This document shows, piece after piece, positions 33,464 to 42,459 of a stretch of 64,000 nucleotides of DNA. Both the position numbers and the translations under genes were made by a program. The stretch lies in NCBI RefSeq assembly GCF_021044755.1, contig NZ_JAJNOR010000011.1:1-64000 (forward strand), read 5' to 3'. The notes under the pieces were generated by a model that did no database searches, had not been told where the DNA came from, and was given only the letters and a program-made list of their open reading frames with translations. Every line of letters starts with the position of its first letter. The stretch's first letter is position 1. The DNA is from Lientehia hominis. Its GTDB lineage: Bacteria > Bacillota > Clostridia > Lachnospirales > Lachnospiraceae.

Positions 33464-34468
33464 ATGAACAAGACAGTCGATATGAAAGCTAATAAAAAAA
33501 CGCATATTATTCAGACGATATTTAAAAAATATATGATTTATATTCTGTTTATCGCGATTTTTGCCATCAGCTCCTTTGCGAGTCCGGCCTTTTTAAAGGT
33601 CAGCAATCTTGTCAATATTCTGCGACAGACGGCAATCTACGCGATCATCGCGTTCCCGATCACAATGCTGATCATTTCCGGCGTGACCGACCTCTCGCCC
33701 GGGTCCGTAGCAGCCTTTACCGGCGTCGCCGGAATCGTCGCCTATGTGGATCTGACGACGAAGATGGGGGTAAACGCAGTTCTGGCAGGACTCCTGGCAG
33801 TCGCATATTCGATTCTTTTGGGAATTATCATCGGATTTGTAAATGGGATCATCATCACAAGATTTAAGGTTCCGGCCTTTATGGCGACTCTGGCGATGAT
33901 GACTTCTATTCGGGGCGCCGCTCTCTTGTATACGGGCGGAAACGTAATCTACCAAATTGGCGACATTGCGGTTTTGGGCAAAGGCTCCATCATCGGAATT
34001 CCCATTCCCGTATTGATCATGCTGATCCTGTTCGTATTCTTTACGATTCTGCTGAAAAAGACCATGTACGGCCGGTATATCTATGCCATCGGCGGTAACG
34101 AGGAAGCTGCGGTGGCCTCTGGCATCAATGTAAATAAGATCCGCATGATTTCCTATATTGTCCAGGGTGCGATGGGCGGTCTGGCCGGAATCCTTCTGAT
34201 GTGCCGTCTGAACACAGGACAGCCTACGGCGGGAGAGGGATACGAGTTTGATGCGATTACCGGCGCGGTGCTTGGCGGCACAAGCTTCACCGGAGGCGAA
34301 GGCACGATGTTCGGCACCCTGGTCGGCATTCTGATCGTGGGTATGATCAACAATATCTTCAACCTCTTGTCCGTGCAGTCTTATTACCATCAGATTTTAA
34401 AAGGCGTTTTGATCGTGGTGGCTGTTATCATCGATATGCGCGGAAAAAATTCCAAGGTAACAGCTTAG
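33464..34468 (+). CDS. Ribose-type sugar ABC transporter permease
   Basis: A 334-residue RbsC-like permease with about ten hydrophobic segments. GVTDLSPGSVAAFTGVAG and the coupling helix ATPase contact IYAIGGNEEAAVASGINVNKIR are typical, as is GAVLGGTSFTGGEGTMFGT near the end. It starts 9 bases after the ATPase stop behind AGGAGG. Only one permease gene is present, implying a homodimer. Confidence 0.92.
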   Translation: MNKTVDMKANKKTHIIQTIFKKYMIYILFIAIFAISSFASPAFLKVSNLVNILRQTAIYAIIAFPITMLIISGVTDLSPGSVAAFTGVAGIVAYVDLTTKMGVNAVLAGLLAVAYSILLGIIIGFVNGIIITRFKVPAFMATLAMMTSIRGAALLYTGGNVIYQIGDIAVLGKGSIIGIPIPVLIMLILFVFFTILLKKTMYGRYIYAIGGNEEAAVASGINVNKIRMISYIVQGAMGGLAGILLMCRLNTGQPTAGEGYEFDAITGAVLGGTSFTGGEGTMFGTLVGILIVGMINNIFNLLSVQSYYHQILKGVLIVVAVIIDMRGKNSKVTA

Positions 34469-34543
34469 CGGCAGAAGGATATTTGCGGCAGGGCTCATGT
34501 CTGTGTCCGCTTATATAAAAAAATTCCTAAAGGAGGAAATGGT

Positions 34544-35641
34544 ATGAAGAAATTTTTGTCACTGGTGTTAGCAGCAGTCATGGTATTGTCTCTGGCAGCC
34601 TGCGGAGGCGGAAAAAAGGACGGGGCTGCGGATGCGGGCGGGACCACCAAAGCAGCCGAAACGACCAAGGCGGCCGAGACGACTAAAGCAGCTGAGTCAA
34701 AGACGGAGTCCAAAGAGACAACGGCAGCGGCTGATTCTGGGAAGACCTTTAAGATCGGTTTTGCCGCCAAGGGCCTTTCCGACGCGTTCACATCCATGGA
34801 GGCCTCAGAGTACATGAGACAGGCCAAGGAGAACTGGGCAGGAAAACTTGAAGTACTCCAGGTGGATTGTGAGTTTGACACAAATAAGCAGATTGAGGTT
34901 CTTGAAAACTTCATCGCACAGGACGTTGACGCGATCATCTGCCAGACAGATGACCCCGAAGCGATTCTTCCTATTGTAGAGGAGTGTAAAGCGAAAGGCA
35001 TCCACTTTATCAATGACCTGGCGGTTGACTGCGACTGGGCATATGAGGTGGAGTCGGATCCTCAGGACGACGGCCAGCTTCTCGGCGAGTACGCGGTAAA
35101 GTGGCTGGATGAGAAGAAAATCGAGAATCCTACAATCCTGTTCATGCAGGGAGAGGTCGGAAACCAGCATGCGAATGCCCGTGAAAAATACTGCAAGGAG
35201 AAATTGGAAGCCGCCGGTTATACGGTAACGGATACCAATACGGCCAACTGGCAGAGAGATGAGGCGATTGCCCTCATGGAGAACTGGTGCCAGGTATATG
35301 ACAAGATTGACGCCGTCATCTGCGCGAACGATGAGATGAGCCTCGGCGTTGTTCAGGTCCTTGAGCAGGAGGGAAGGCTCGACGGCACCATGGTCATTTC
35401 CGTAGATGCTCTGGCCGGCGCTGTTAAGTCCGTAGCGGACGGCAAGCTGACCATGACCATCGGCAAAGATATCGTAGCCGGCTGTGACATGTCCTTACAG
35501 CTCGCGTATGACCTCTGCAGCGGTGTGGACCGGTCCGCAGATAAGCTTCAGAAGGTTCCCAAGGATATCATCACTCTTGACGATCAGGAGACTCTCCAGA
35601 AATGGATCGATATCCATACGGCGGCCGGTACCTATCAGTAA
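34544..35641 (+). CDS. Ribose-type sugar ABC transporter substrate-binding lipoprotein
   Basis: A 365-residue lipoprotein; lipobox LSLAAC with Cys20. A linker with three tandem TTKAAE repeats (about residues 33-50) leads to a Peripla_BP_4 domain (RbsB-like) that begins FKIGFAAKGLSDAF. Asp, Asn and Trp-rich loops line the expected pyranose/furanose pocket. The metabolic genes in the locus point to a modified pentose such as 5-methylthioribose or 5-deoxyribose, which is untested. Confidence 0.92.
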   Translation: MKKFLSLVLAAVMVLSLAACGGGKKDGAADAGGTTKAAETTKAAETTKAAESKTESKETTAAADSGKTFKIGFAAKGLSDAFTSMEASEYMRQAKENWAGKLEVLQVDCEFDTNKQIEVLENFIAQDVDAIICQTDDPEAILPIVEECKAKGIHFINDLAVDCDWAYEVESDPQDDGQLLGEYAVKWLDEKKIENPTILFMQGEVGNQHANAREKYCKEKLEAAGYTVTDTNTANWQRDEAIALMENWCQVYDKIDAVICANDEMSLGVVQVLEQEGRLDGTMVISVDALAGAVKSVADGKLTMTIGKDIVAGCDMSLQLAYDLCSGVDRSADKLQKVPKDIITLDDQETLQKWIDIHTAAGTYQ

Positions 35642-35679
35642 GGCTTGATCCACAACTAAAGATGCAGCACATATGAAAG

Positions 35680-35716
35680 AAAATAGTGGAGAAGTCTTGT
35701 ACTTCTTCACTATTTT
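35680..35716 (+). terminator. Stem-loop after the binding-protein gene, partial terminator
   Basis: AAAATAGTGGAGAAGT pairs with ACTTCTTCACTATTTT (16 bp with one G-T pair), loop CTTGT. The T-rich 3' arm is followed by CGCTCTTAT, not a clean T tract, so partial termination or mRNA protection between importer and kinase genes is likely. Confidence 0.65.
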
Positions 35717-35738
35717 CGCTCTTATAAGGAGGCCAGGC

Positions 35739-37226
35739 ATGGCGGCAGAAAAACATTTTATTGCAGTAGACTGCGGCTCCAGCAATGGAAAGATGGTGGA
35801 TATTGCATATGACGGCAATAAGATACGCATTGCAGGTTCAAAACCGTTTTTTTACGAGCCGGTGACAATTTTAGGATGTATGTATACGGATATCATGCAC
35901 ATTTATAATCAGGTGATGTACAAGTTTAAGGAATTTGTGCTGGAGAACGGCAAAGGGACCATCGAGTCCATCGGCGTGACAACCTGGGGCGGGGATTATG
36001 GGCTGTTCGGAGAGAACGGCCAGCTTTTGTCCAACATGTTCCAGCACAGGGACGAAAGAACGATTCAGACAAAAAAAGAGTTCTTTTCCCTTCTGTCTCA
36101 TAAGGAACTGTATTACGGGACCGGAAGCATATATTTTCTGGGGCTCGGTCCATCCCAGCTTCTGGCGGATAAAAGGTTTTCTCCGGTTTATGAGAAGACA
36201 AAATTTCTCCTGGGAACAGCCGGAGTCCTTACTTATTTCCTTTCGGGATGTCCTGTCATGGATGATACGATGGCGTCCACTCTGGGATTTACCAATTTGG
36301 AGACCACGGCCTATAATAGGGAACTTCTTCAAAAATTGGGGCTCAGGACAGATATTTTCCGGGAGTTTAAAGCAGCAGGAAGTATAATAGGGGATGTAGC
36401 CCCCGGCGTGGGAGATTACATAGGCGACAGAAGCATCAAAATGGTACTGGACACGGGACACGACACGCCGGCAGCGCTTCCCGCTGTTTCAGGTCTGGAT
36501 GAAAGGACGATGTTTATCAGTATGGGAACCATGATGCTGGCAGGTGTCGAGACAGAACAGCCCAGGGTGAATGACAAGCTGTTCGAAGGAGGATTCCGAA
36601 CGGTAAAGTGCGCTTTTGGAAAATACACCACTTATCGGGATGTTCAGGGCTTCTGGATCATGAACCAATGCATGAAGGGTTTTCAGGACAGGGGATATGT
36701 ATATTCCTTTGATGATCTGGAGGCTATGGCCAGGAAGCTTCCTGCGGCGAAATGTGCCATCAATCCCAACGACCCCGTGTTTTATCACAGGAGTTCTGAC
36801 ATGATGAGCAGAGTACAGGACTATTGCCGGGAGACCGGACAGTACGTCCCCGAACGGCCGGAGGAGGTCTACCGTTGTCTCATTGACAGCTATGCACTCG
36901 CGGCCCGAAACTGTATTGAGGAAATGGAGGAGGGCCTGGGGACAAAATTCGAGAGGATCAGGCTTTTTAACGGCGGATGCCAGTGTGATCTTTTGGGAGA
37001 AACAATCTCTGCCTGCTCAGGACTTCCTTTGGAATCAGGCATCCGTTATGCAACCGCTGCCGGAAATGCTCTGATGCAGATTTACGCTGCCGGGGAAGCG
37101 GCTTCGGAGGACGAGATGAAGGAGCTTTCGGGCAGATCATTCAGGATGAAAGATTTAACATGTGATGATAAGGATTTCTGGGATGAGATGTATGCGAAAT
37201 ATACAGATGTATGGGAGGGACATTAA
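35739..37226 (+). CDS. FGGY-family carbohydrate kinase, rhamnulokinase-like
   Basis: A 495-residue FGGY kinase. FIAVDCGSSNGKMVDIAY is the first phosphate motif, GVTTWGGDYGLF resembles the D-T-W-G-V-D segment of RhaB, and FNGGCQCDLLGETISACSG is the adenosine motif. It is more RhaB-like than the LyxK-like kinase at 7069. The start is set at ATG 35739 behind AAGGAGG; the earlier in-frame ATG lies before the hairpin. RhaB makes a ketose 1-phosphate, the substrate class of FucA/RhaD-type aldolases such as the protein at 30936. Its role beside MtnK and MtnA is unclear. Confidence 0.85.
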   Translation: MAAEKHFIAVDCGSSNGKMVDIAYDGNKIRIAGSKPFFYEPVTILGCMYTDIMHIYNQVMYKFKEFVLENGKGTIESIGVTTWGGDYGLFGENGQLLSNMFQHRDERTIQTKKEFFSLLSHKELYYGTGSIYFLGLGPSQLLADKRFSPVYEKTKFLLGTAGVLTYFLSGCPVMDDTMASTLGFTNLETTAYNRELLQKLGLRTDIFREFKAAGSIIGDVAPGVGDYIGDRSIKMVLDTGHDTPAALPAVSGLDERTMFISMGTMMLAGVETEQPRVNDKLFEGGFRTVKCAFGKYTTYRDVQGFWIMNQCMKGFQDRGYVYSFDDLEAMARKLPAAKCAINPNDPVFYHRSSDMMSRVQDYCRETGQYVPERPEEVYRCLIDSYALAARNCIEEMEEGLGTKFERIRLFNGGCQCDLLGETISACSGLPLESGIRYATAAGNALMQIYAAGEAASEDEMKELSGRSFRMKDLTCDDKDFWDEMYAKYTDVWEGH

Positions 37227-38832
37227 AATCAAACTGAAGGTACTGATCGTAGATGATGAAATTTATATTTGTAAGCTGATCCGGTCCCTGATCGAATGGG
37301 AGGGACTGAACCTGACCTGTCTCACTCCATGTCAGTCGGCGGATGAAGCTATGGTAGCAATTGAGTATCAGATGCCGAATATTGTGATCACAGACATTCG
37401 GCTGGGCGATAAGGACGGAAAAGACGGGCTGGAGCTGGCCAGGCTTTTGTCAGAACAATATTCGGATATCCGCTGTATCCTGATCAGCGGATATCAGCGT
37501 TTTGAGTACGCACAGAATGCTATCAAATATGGTGTGAAGGATTATCTGCTGAAGCCGGTCAACAGAGAAGAGCTGAACCATTGCCTGGAAGCGGCAGTCC
37601 GGGACATCCGAGCCCACCTGCTCCAGATTGAGGAAGTCCCCTCCAGCAAAAGCGCACGCGAGTATTTTCTTTTAAAGCTGGCATATAAAAATCAGGATTT
37701 TATTACCTGCACACTTACAGAAGTCAATGAAAAATACGCATATCATTTCTCCGATTCCTGCTTCCTACTGGGTATCCTCAAGCTGGACGACGTGGGCCGC
37801 GTCTGCGGGAGGTCAGAAGCGGCTTTTGAAAAAATCAAAAAATTATTCAGGCGGGTATTTGAAGAGATTTGCAGCGATCTGGAGATTGTACTGGAAAACG
37901 CGGATCTGGAAAAGTTTATCTTCCTGTTAAATTATTCCAGGGCAAACCGTTCCAAGGCCGCATCCCGCCTTTTACGGTTTCGGGAGCTGGTTGCACTGAT
38001 GGCAAAGCGCCGCAGAGAGATATGCGTGACGATTTCCAAGTATGAACTGCCTTTTTCTGTGGAAGGACTTGTACAGGCTTACAGCGCCTGTACCGCACTG
38101 GCGGCCGGAAGAATCATGCTGGGCGCGGACAGGATACTGGAGGCCAACGAGAGAGCGGGACTTCCGGAGGATGAGAAGATAGGGCTGGAACCGGAAAAGT
38201 ATAATTTATCTCATTATATTGATATTTTAGATTTGGACGGGATCAGAGAATCGTGTATATCGGTCTTCCGGGAGGCCTATTCCAGATTTGAAAGAAGTCC
38301 CCATAAGGTCACAGACTGGTTTTATGAATTTTTCACGTTTTTTATTAGCTGCATGAAACGGCATCATGCTGATTTTGAAAGGAAAGGGCCTGAGGAATAT
38401 TCTTTTATTCAGGAAATCAGGCATTATCCGTCCTTGAAGATATTGGAGGAAAAATTTCTGGAGGAGGTTTCCGGAGCCATCCGCGGCTATTTGGAAAATA
38501 AGCAGAAGCCGGTGAATCAGATGATACAGGAAATCAATAAATATATTTATAACAATTATCCCCTGAAGATATCGCTGGACAGCATTGCCCGCCATGTCCA
38601 TCTCAGCAGTGCGTATCTGGGTATCCTTTACAAGAAAGAGACAAAGACCAATATCACGGATGCTATCGCAATGGTGAGAATCGAAAAAGCAAAGGAGAAA
38701 ATTTCTCAAAGCGATGACAGCATCGCGGAGATTGCCGTATCGGTGGGCTATAAAGATATCAAAAGCTTTCGCAGGCAGTTCCTGAAAAACGTAGGCGTCA
38801 CTCCGTCGGAATACCGCGAGTTCCATCGCTGA
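37207..38832 (+). CDS. Response regulator with AraC-type DNA-binding domain (YesN-like)
   Basis: 541 residues from ATG 37207. A receiver domain (residues 10-~130) has Asp16/Asp17, phospho-acceptor Asp63 in NIVITDIRL and the Lys of YLLKPV. A long middle region follows, then a C-terminal AraC double helix-turn-helix (about 440-541) with ISLDSIARHVHLSSAYLGILYKKE and VGYKDIKSFRRQF. Start is uncertain: ATG 37207 has a poor ribosome site and overlaps the kinase gene, whereas GGGAGGG at 37213-37219 points to a non-ATG start (ATT 37222 or ATC 37228). It partners with the kinase encoded next. Confidence 0.88.
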   Translation: MYGRDIKIKLKVLIVDDEIYICKLIRSLIEWEGLNLTCLTPCQSADEAMVAIEYQMPNIVITDIRLGDKDGKDGLELARLLSEQYSDIRCILISGYQRFEYAQNAIKYGVKDYLLKPVNREELNHCLEAAVRDIRAHLLQIEEVPSSKSAREYFLLKLAYKNQDFITCTLTEVNEKYAYHFSDSCFLLGILKLDDVGRVCGRSEAAFEKIKKLFRRVFEEICSDLEIVLENADLEKFIFLLNYSRANRSKAASRLLRFRELVALMAKRRREICVTISKYELPFSVEGLVQAYSACTALAAGRIMLGADRILEANERAGLPEDEKIGLEPEKYNLSHYIDILDLDGIRESCISVFREAYSRFERSPHKVTDWFYEFFTFFISCMKRHHADFERKGPEEYSFIQEIRHYPSLKILEEKFLEEVSGAIRGYLENKQKPVNQMIQEINKYIYNNYPLKISLDSIARHVHLSSAYLGILYKKETKTNITDAIAMVRIEKAKEKISQSDDSIAEIAVSVGYKDIKSFRRQFLKNVGVTPSEYREFHR

Positions 38833-38844
38833 CAGGGGAGAAAA

Positions 38845-39762
38845 ATGAAGGGCTTAATTGTGCTGGTAATCCTGGAAACTCTGTGTATTTTTTTGCTGAT
38901 TCTGGCTATGATCCATGCAGTAAAGGCTGTCAAGGGATTTATAGAGACCCATCATTATGATATGGAGGCGGATACGAAAAAACGTCTTCCTATATCGGCG
39001 TTGGTGACGGGGCTTTTGGAACACATTGTTGAAAATTCTAAGAAGCAGGTAAATTATTCCCTGCTTCAAAAGCAGGCAGAGCTGGCGGCAATGCAGAATC
39101 AGATTGGCCCCCATTTTCTCTACAATACGTTGGATTCCATCAGAGGGCTTGCACTGGACGAAAACGCGCAGCAGACGACTTCAGTGATCGAGGCGCTGTC
39201 TTCCATGCTGCGGTACAGCATTAGTCAGAACGGAAACTTTTCAACCGTACAGAAGGAACTGGACAACCTTAAAGATTATACGGATATTATGAAATACAGA
39301 TTAAAGGTCCCTTTTTCCATTGAGATCGATGAAAGTCTGGATGATGAAGCCATTAGGTCCTATATTATACCAAAGCTGGTTTTTCAGCCCATTGTGGAAA
39401 ACGCAATCTATCATGGGTTTGATAAGAGCAGAGAAAATAACAGTATTTATCTTTCCGCCAGATGTACAGATGTCCATTTGATCATCATTATCAGGGATAA
39501 TGGGACAGGAATGGACGAGGAGGAGCTTATTAAGCACAGCCGGAGACTTTTGGAAAGCACCGGGGAAATACAGAATTATCAGGTGGACAGCGGAGAAAAA
39601 TCCATCGGTCTCATCAATATCAACCAAAGAATCCAGCTGATGTTCGGAAGCCGCTACGGATTGACTGTGTACAGCCTGAAAAATCTTGGAACAGAGGTGC
39701 AGATCAAGCTGCCCATAGTTCTGTCGGAAGAGTCTCTGCGGTTTTTCGGTGACGGGCTATGA
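38845..39762 (+). CDS. Sensorless YesM/LytS-type histidine kinase
   Basis: Only 305 residues, against ~570-600 for usual YesM kinases. One transmembrane helix (3-27) is followed directly by a linker and the His_kinase domain: His90 in QIGPHFLYNTLDSIR. The ATPase domain has N-box QPIVENAIYHG and G-box DNGTGMD and GLININQRI. The extracellular sensor and HAMP domain are missing, so input must come from a partner protein. It overlaps the pseudo-ABC gene by four bases, and the response-regulator gene precedes it by 12. Confidence 0.9.
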   Translation: MKGLIVLVILETLCIFLLILAMIHAVKAVKGFIETHHYDMEADTKKRLPISALVTGLLEHIVENSKKQVNYSLLQKQAELAAMQNQIGPHFLYNTLDSIRGLALDENAQQTTSVIEALSSMLRYSISQNGNFSTVQKELDNLKDYTDIMKYRLKVPFSIEIDESLDDEAIRSYIIPKLVFQPIVENAIYHGFDKSRENNSIYLSARCTDVHLIIIIRDNGTGMDEEELIKHSRRLLESTGEIQNYQVDSGEKSIGLININQRIQLMFGSRYGLTVYSLKNLGTEVQIKLPIVLSEESLRFFGDGL

Positions 39763-41174
39763 AAAAAACGCATAGAGAAGCGCTGGAGCTTCGGAATTTG
39801 TGTTTTTCCTGTGAGGCGGGAGAGTATTTCAATATAAATTTGGACGTTTACCGGGGGGAAGTTCATGGGATTTCGATGTCAGGCGTTCCAGTTAAAAGCC
39901 CTTTTTTTGATCTGTTTAAAGGAAAAGCCCTATTAAGATCCGGCTCTGTGTATATCGGGGGGACAGCTGCTGGGGGGAAAGCCGTGAAAAAGCTGCTTAG
40001 TCAGAGTATATATGTGATCGGATATAACAGCAGCCTGATTTCCTCTCTGACTCTGGCAGAAAATTTATACCTGGTGGATCATAGACAGCCCCTATTCCGT
40101 CCGTTGGAAAAAAGTGATCTGTATACGAAGGCAGAGGCACTCTTTCAGAGGTTTGAGGTGGAGAAAATATTGGATCCCCACGGGTACCCTGACCGGCTTA
40201 CTCCGGCGCAGAAGCATATTGTCGAGCTGATGCGGGCCTACATCCAGAAGCCCTGGGTAATATACATGGAAAATATCACGTTGATCTATTCCCAGGAGGA
40301 AATGGAACTTTGGGGAAAAGTCGTAAAGGATTTGGCAAAAAGAGGGGAGTTCGCTGTTTTACTGGCGTTGAATACAGAGCAGGAACTGAAGCCTGATATT
40401 TTGGACCGCGTTACGGTCATGAGGAGCAGAACGACGGTGATGGAGCTTTCGGAACGGCCTTTTCGCGTATCTCAATCTCAGCCTGTGATGAGAGGCGGAT
40501 GCTGTCTGGAAAAAAGAGAGGGGCCGCGGAGGAAGCTGCTGTTCTCTGTTTCTCATCTGGCGGGAGGATACCGAATAAAGGACCTCAGTTTTTCCCTGCT
40601 GGCAGGCGAAACAGTGGGAGTCTTTGATCCATCCGTATTCGACGGACAGGAGCTTATGGATATTCTGCTGTCCAAAATCCCGGACTTATCGGCGGGGGTC
40701 ATTCCCTATGGGGGAAATATGCTGTTTTATAATTGTTCCTTATTCCAAAATGTTGTTCTGCGGCTTCCGGTCAGCATCAGACGGGCAGGATTCCGTTCCC
40801 GAAAACGTGTTACGAAATTTCTCTATGATAATGTGATGAAGGCGATTCACGGAAGAGACCTTTTGGAACTTTACGGGGAGAGCAGGCGTTTGCCGGAAGG
40901 GAGGGTGACAAAAGAACAGAGCGTTCGTATTCAGACGGCTAGGTGGTTGTTTTATGGGGTTAAGCTTCTGATATTTGTTTCACCAGAAAGCCACTATGAT
41001 ACCCAGAACTTTTACAAGTTCAGTCTGCTTTTAGAAGATATCCGGGAACAAGAAGTGACAGTCCTTATTTTTTCCGAAAATATGGAATTTTTGAGAAAAT
41101 GCAGTGAAAGGATTATTGAGGTGCGGGATGGGATGATACAAGATGTTTTTGGAATTAATTCTGAAAGTTATTAA
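39759..41174 (+). CDS. Catalytically dead RbsA-like double-ABC protein
   Basis: A 471-residue protein that lines up with RbsA/MglA ATPases along its whole length but has lost the catalytic motifs in both halves. Half 1: GEVHGISMSGVPVKS replaces GEVHILVGENGAGKS (no P-loop, residues 40-49), LTPAQKHIVEL replaces the signature (147-157), and VIYMENIT replaces IIMDEPT (167-174). Half 2: GETVGVFDPSVFDGQELM lacks a P-loop (283-300), RVTKEQSVRIQ replaces LSGGNQQ, and IFVSPESHYD replaces ILDEPTRGID (405-414). The frame is intact. Its coupling to a sensorless kinase suggests a signalling role, perhaps by docking on the permease. Function is inferred. Confidence 0.85.
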   Translation: MKKTHREALELRNLCFSCEAGEYFNINLDVYRGEVHGISMSGVPVKSPFFDLFKGKALLRSGSVYIGGTAAGGKAVKKLLSQSIYVIGYNSSLISSLTLAENLYLVDHRQPLFRPLEKSDLYTKAEALFQRFEVEKILDPHGYPDRLTPAQKHIVELMRAYIQKPWVIYMENITLIYSQEEMELWGKVVKDLAKRGEFAVLLALNTEQELKPDILDRVTVMRSRTTVMELSERPFRVSQSQPVMRGGCCLEKREGPRRKLLFSVSHLAGGYRIKDLSFSLLAGETVGVFDPSVFDGQELMDILLSKIPDLSAGVIPYGGNMLFYNCSLFQNVVLRLPVSIRRAGFRSRKRVTKFLYDNVMKAIHGRDLLELYGESRRLPEGRVTKEQSVRIQTARWLFYGVKLLIFVSPESHYDTQNFYKFSLLLEDIREQEVTVLIFSENMEFLRKCSERIIEVRDGMIQDVFGINSESY

Positions 41175-41220
41175 TCAAATTAAAGGCAGAATTAAGAACT
41201 TACGTGAGGAGGAAATGGGA

Positions 41221-42447
41221 ATGTCAAAGTATGAGAGCTATTTTTTAATGGGTGTAGAGGATGCAGCCGAATATGTGAAGGAAAAACTTCCTTCTTTCCA
41301 GAAAGGGGCGGTCTTGAGCTGCCAGGAGATTGGAGACGGGAACCTCAATTATGTGTTCCGGGTGAAAGACGCGAGGACAGGAACCTCCATTATTGTCAAA
41401 CAAGCCGGGGAAGAAACGAGAATTTCCAGGGAAATGAAGCTTTCCACTGACAGAGGGAGGATAGAGTCCAGGATTTTGCGTCTCCAGGCACAAAGTGCTC
41501 CGGGAATGGTGCCGGCGGTTTATCTATATGACAGCGTCATGTGTGCGATGCTGATGGAAGATATGGACGGACATACAATGATGAGAACAGGGCTGATGAA
41601 TCATGAGATCTATCCCCTGTTCGGGGAGCAGATTACAGACTTCCTTGTCAATTCCCTGCTGAATTCAACAGACGTGGTGATGGATCATAAGGCAAAAAAA
41701 GAAAGAGTCAGGGAATTTATCAATCCTGATCTGTGTGAGATCAGTGAGAATTTAGTCTATAGCGAGCCATATGTGGACTATAACCACAGAAACAATGTTT
41801 TTCTCCCCAATGCGGAATTTATTGAAAAAGAAATATATGAAGATAAGGAGCTGCGGCTGGAGGCGGCCAAGCTTAAATTTGATTTCATGAATCACGCCCA
41901 GGCGTTGATTCACGGAGATCTGCATACGGGGTCCATCTTTATCAATCAGGAGCATCTCTTTGTTTTTGATCCGGAGTTCGCCTTTTATGGTCCCATGGGC
42001 TATGATGTGGGAAATATCATCGCCAATCTGTTTTTTGCCTGGTGCAATGGTGACGCCGTTATTGATAACGAAGGGGAGCGGGAAAAATTCTGCGGATGGG
42101 TACTGCAGACTATTGAGGAGATCGTGGATAAATTTATCCTCAAGTTCAAAAAAGCTTTTATGGAAAGAGCTGCGGATCTTATGGCGAAGACCGAAGGATT
42201 TCTGGATTATTATCTGGAATCAGTGCTGTCCGATACTGCGGCGGCGGCCGGTCTGGAAAGTATCCGGCGGATCGTGGGGATGGCGAATGTGAAGGATATC
42301 ACGGTCATAGCGGACGAGAGAAAACGGGTGAGAGCGGAGCGGATCATACTCACTCTGGCAAAGGATTATGTAAAAAACCGGACGTCTTTTAAATGTGGAA
42401 AAGATTATCTGGAATCCATAGAAAGAGCTGTTTCACAGTACAGGTAG
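41221..42447 (+). CDS. mtnK: S-methyl-5-thioribose kinase
   Basis: A 408-residue aminoglycoside-kinase-fold protein, the length expected for MtnK (~400). EIGDGNLNYVFRV near the N-terminus with IVKQA, the Brenner motif LIHGDLHTGSIF and metal-binding DPEFAFYGPMGYDVG are diagnostic. It phosphorylates 5-methylthioribose, and in some bacteria 5-deoxyribose, at C1. ATG 41221 sits 8 bases after GAGGAGG; the frame extends back into the pseudo-ABC gene. mtnA follows after 12 bases. Confidence 0.93.
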   Translation: MSKYESYFLMGVEDAAEYVKEKLPSFQKGAVLSCQEIGDGNLNYVFRVKDARTGTSIIVKQAGEETRISREMKLSTDRGRIESRILRLQAQSAPGMVPAVYLYDSVMCAMLMEDMDGHTMMRTGLMNHEIYPLFGEQITDFLVNSLLNSTDVVMDHKAKKERVREFINPDLCEISENLVYSEPYVDYNHRNNVFLPNAEFIEKEIYEDKELRLEAAKLKFDFMNHAQALIHGDLHTGSIFINQEHLFVFDPEFAFYGPMGYDVGNIIANLFFAWCNGDAVIDNEGEREKFCGWVLQTIEEIVDKFILKFKKAFMERAADLMAKTEGFLDYYLESVLSDTAAAAGLESIRRIVGMANVKDITVIADERKRVRAERIILTLAKDYVKNRTSFKCGKDYLESIERAVSQYR

Positions 42448-42459
42448 GAGGAAAAGGGG

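Noticed and set aside
37162..37206. Earlier ATG codons as the start of the response regulator
   Set aside because: They lie deep within the FGGY kinase gene and would add residues before the receiver domain that relatives do not have.
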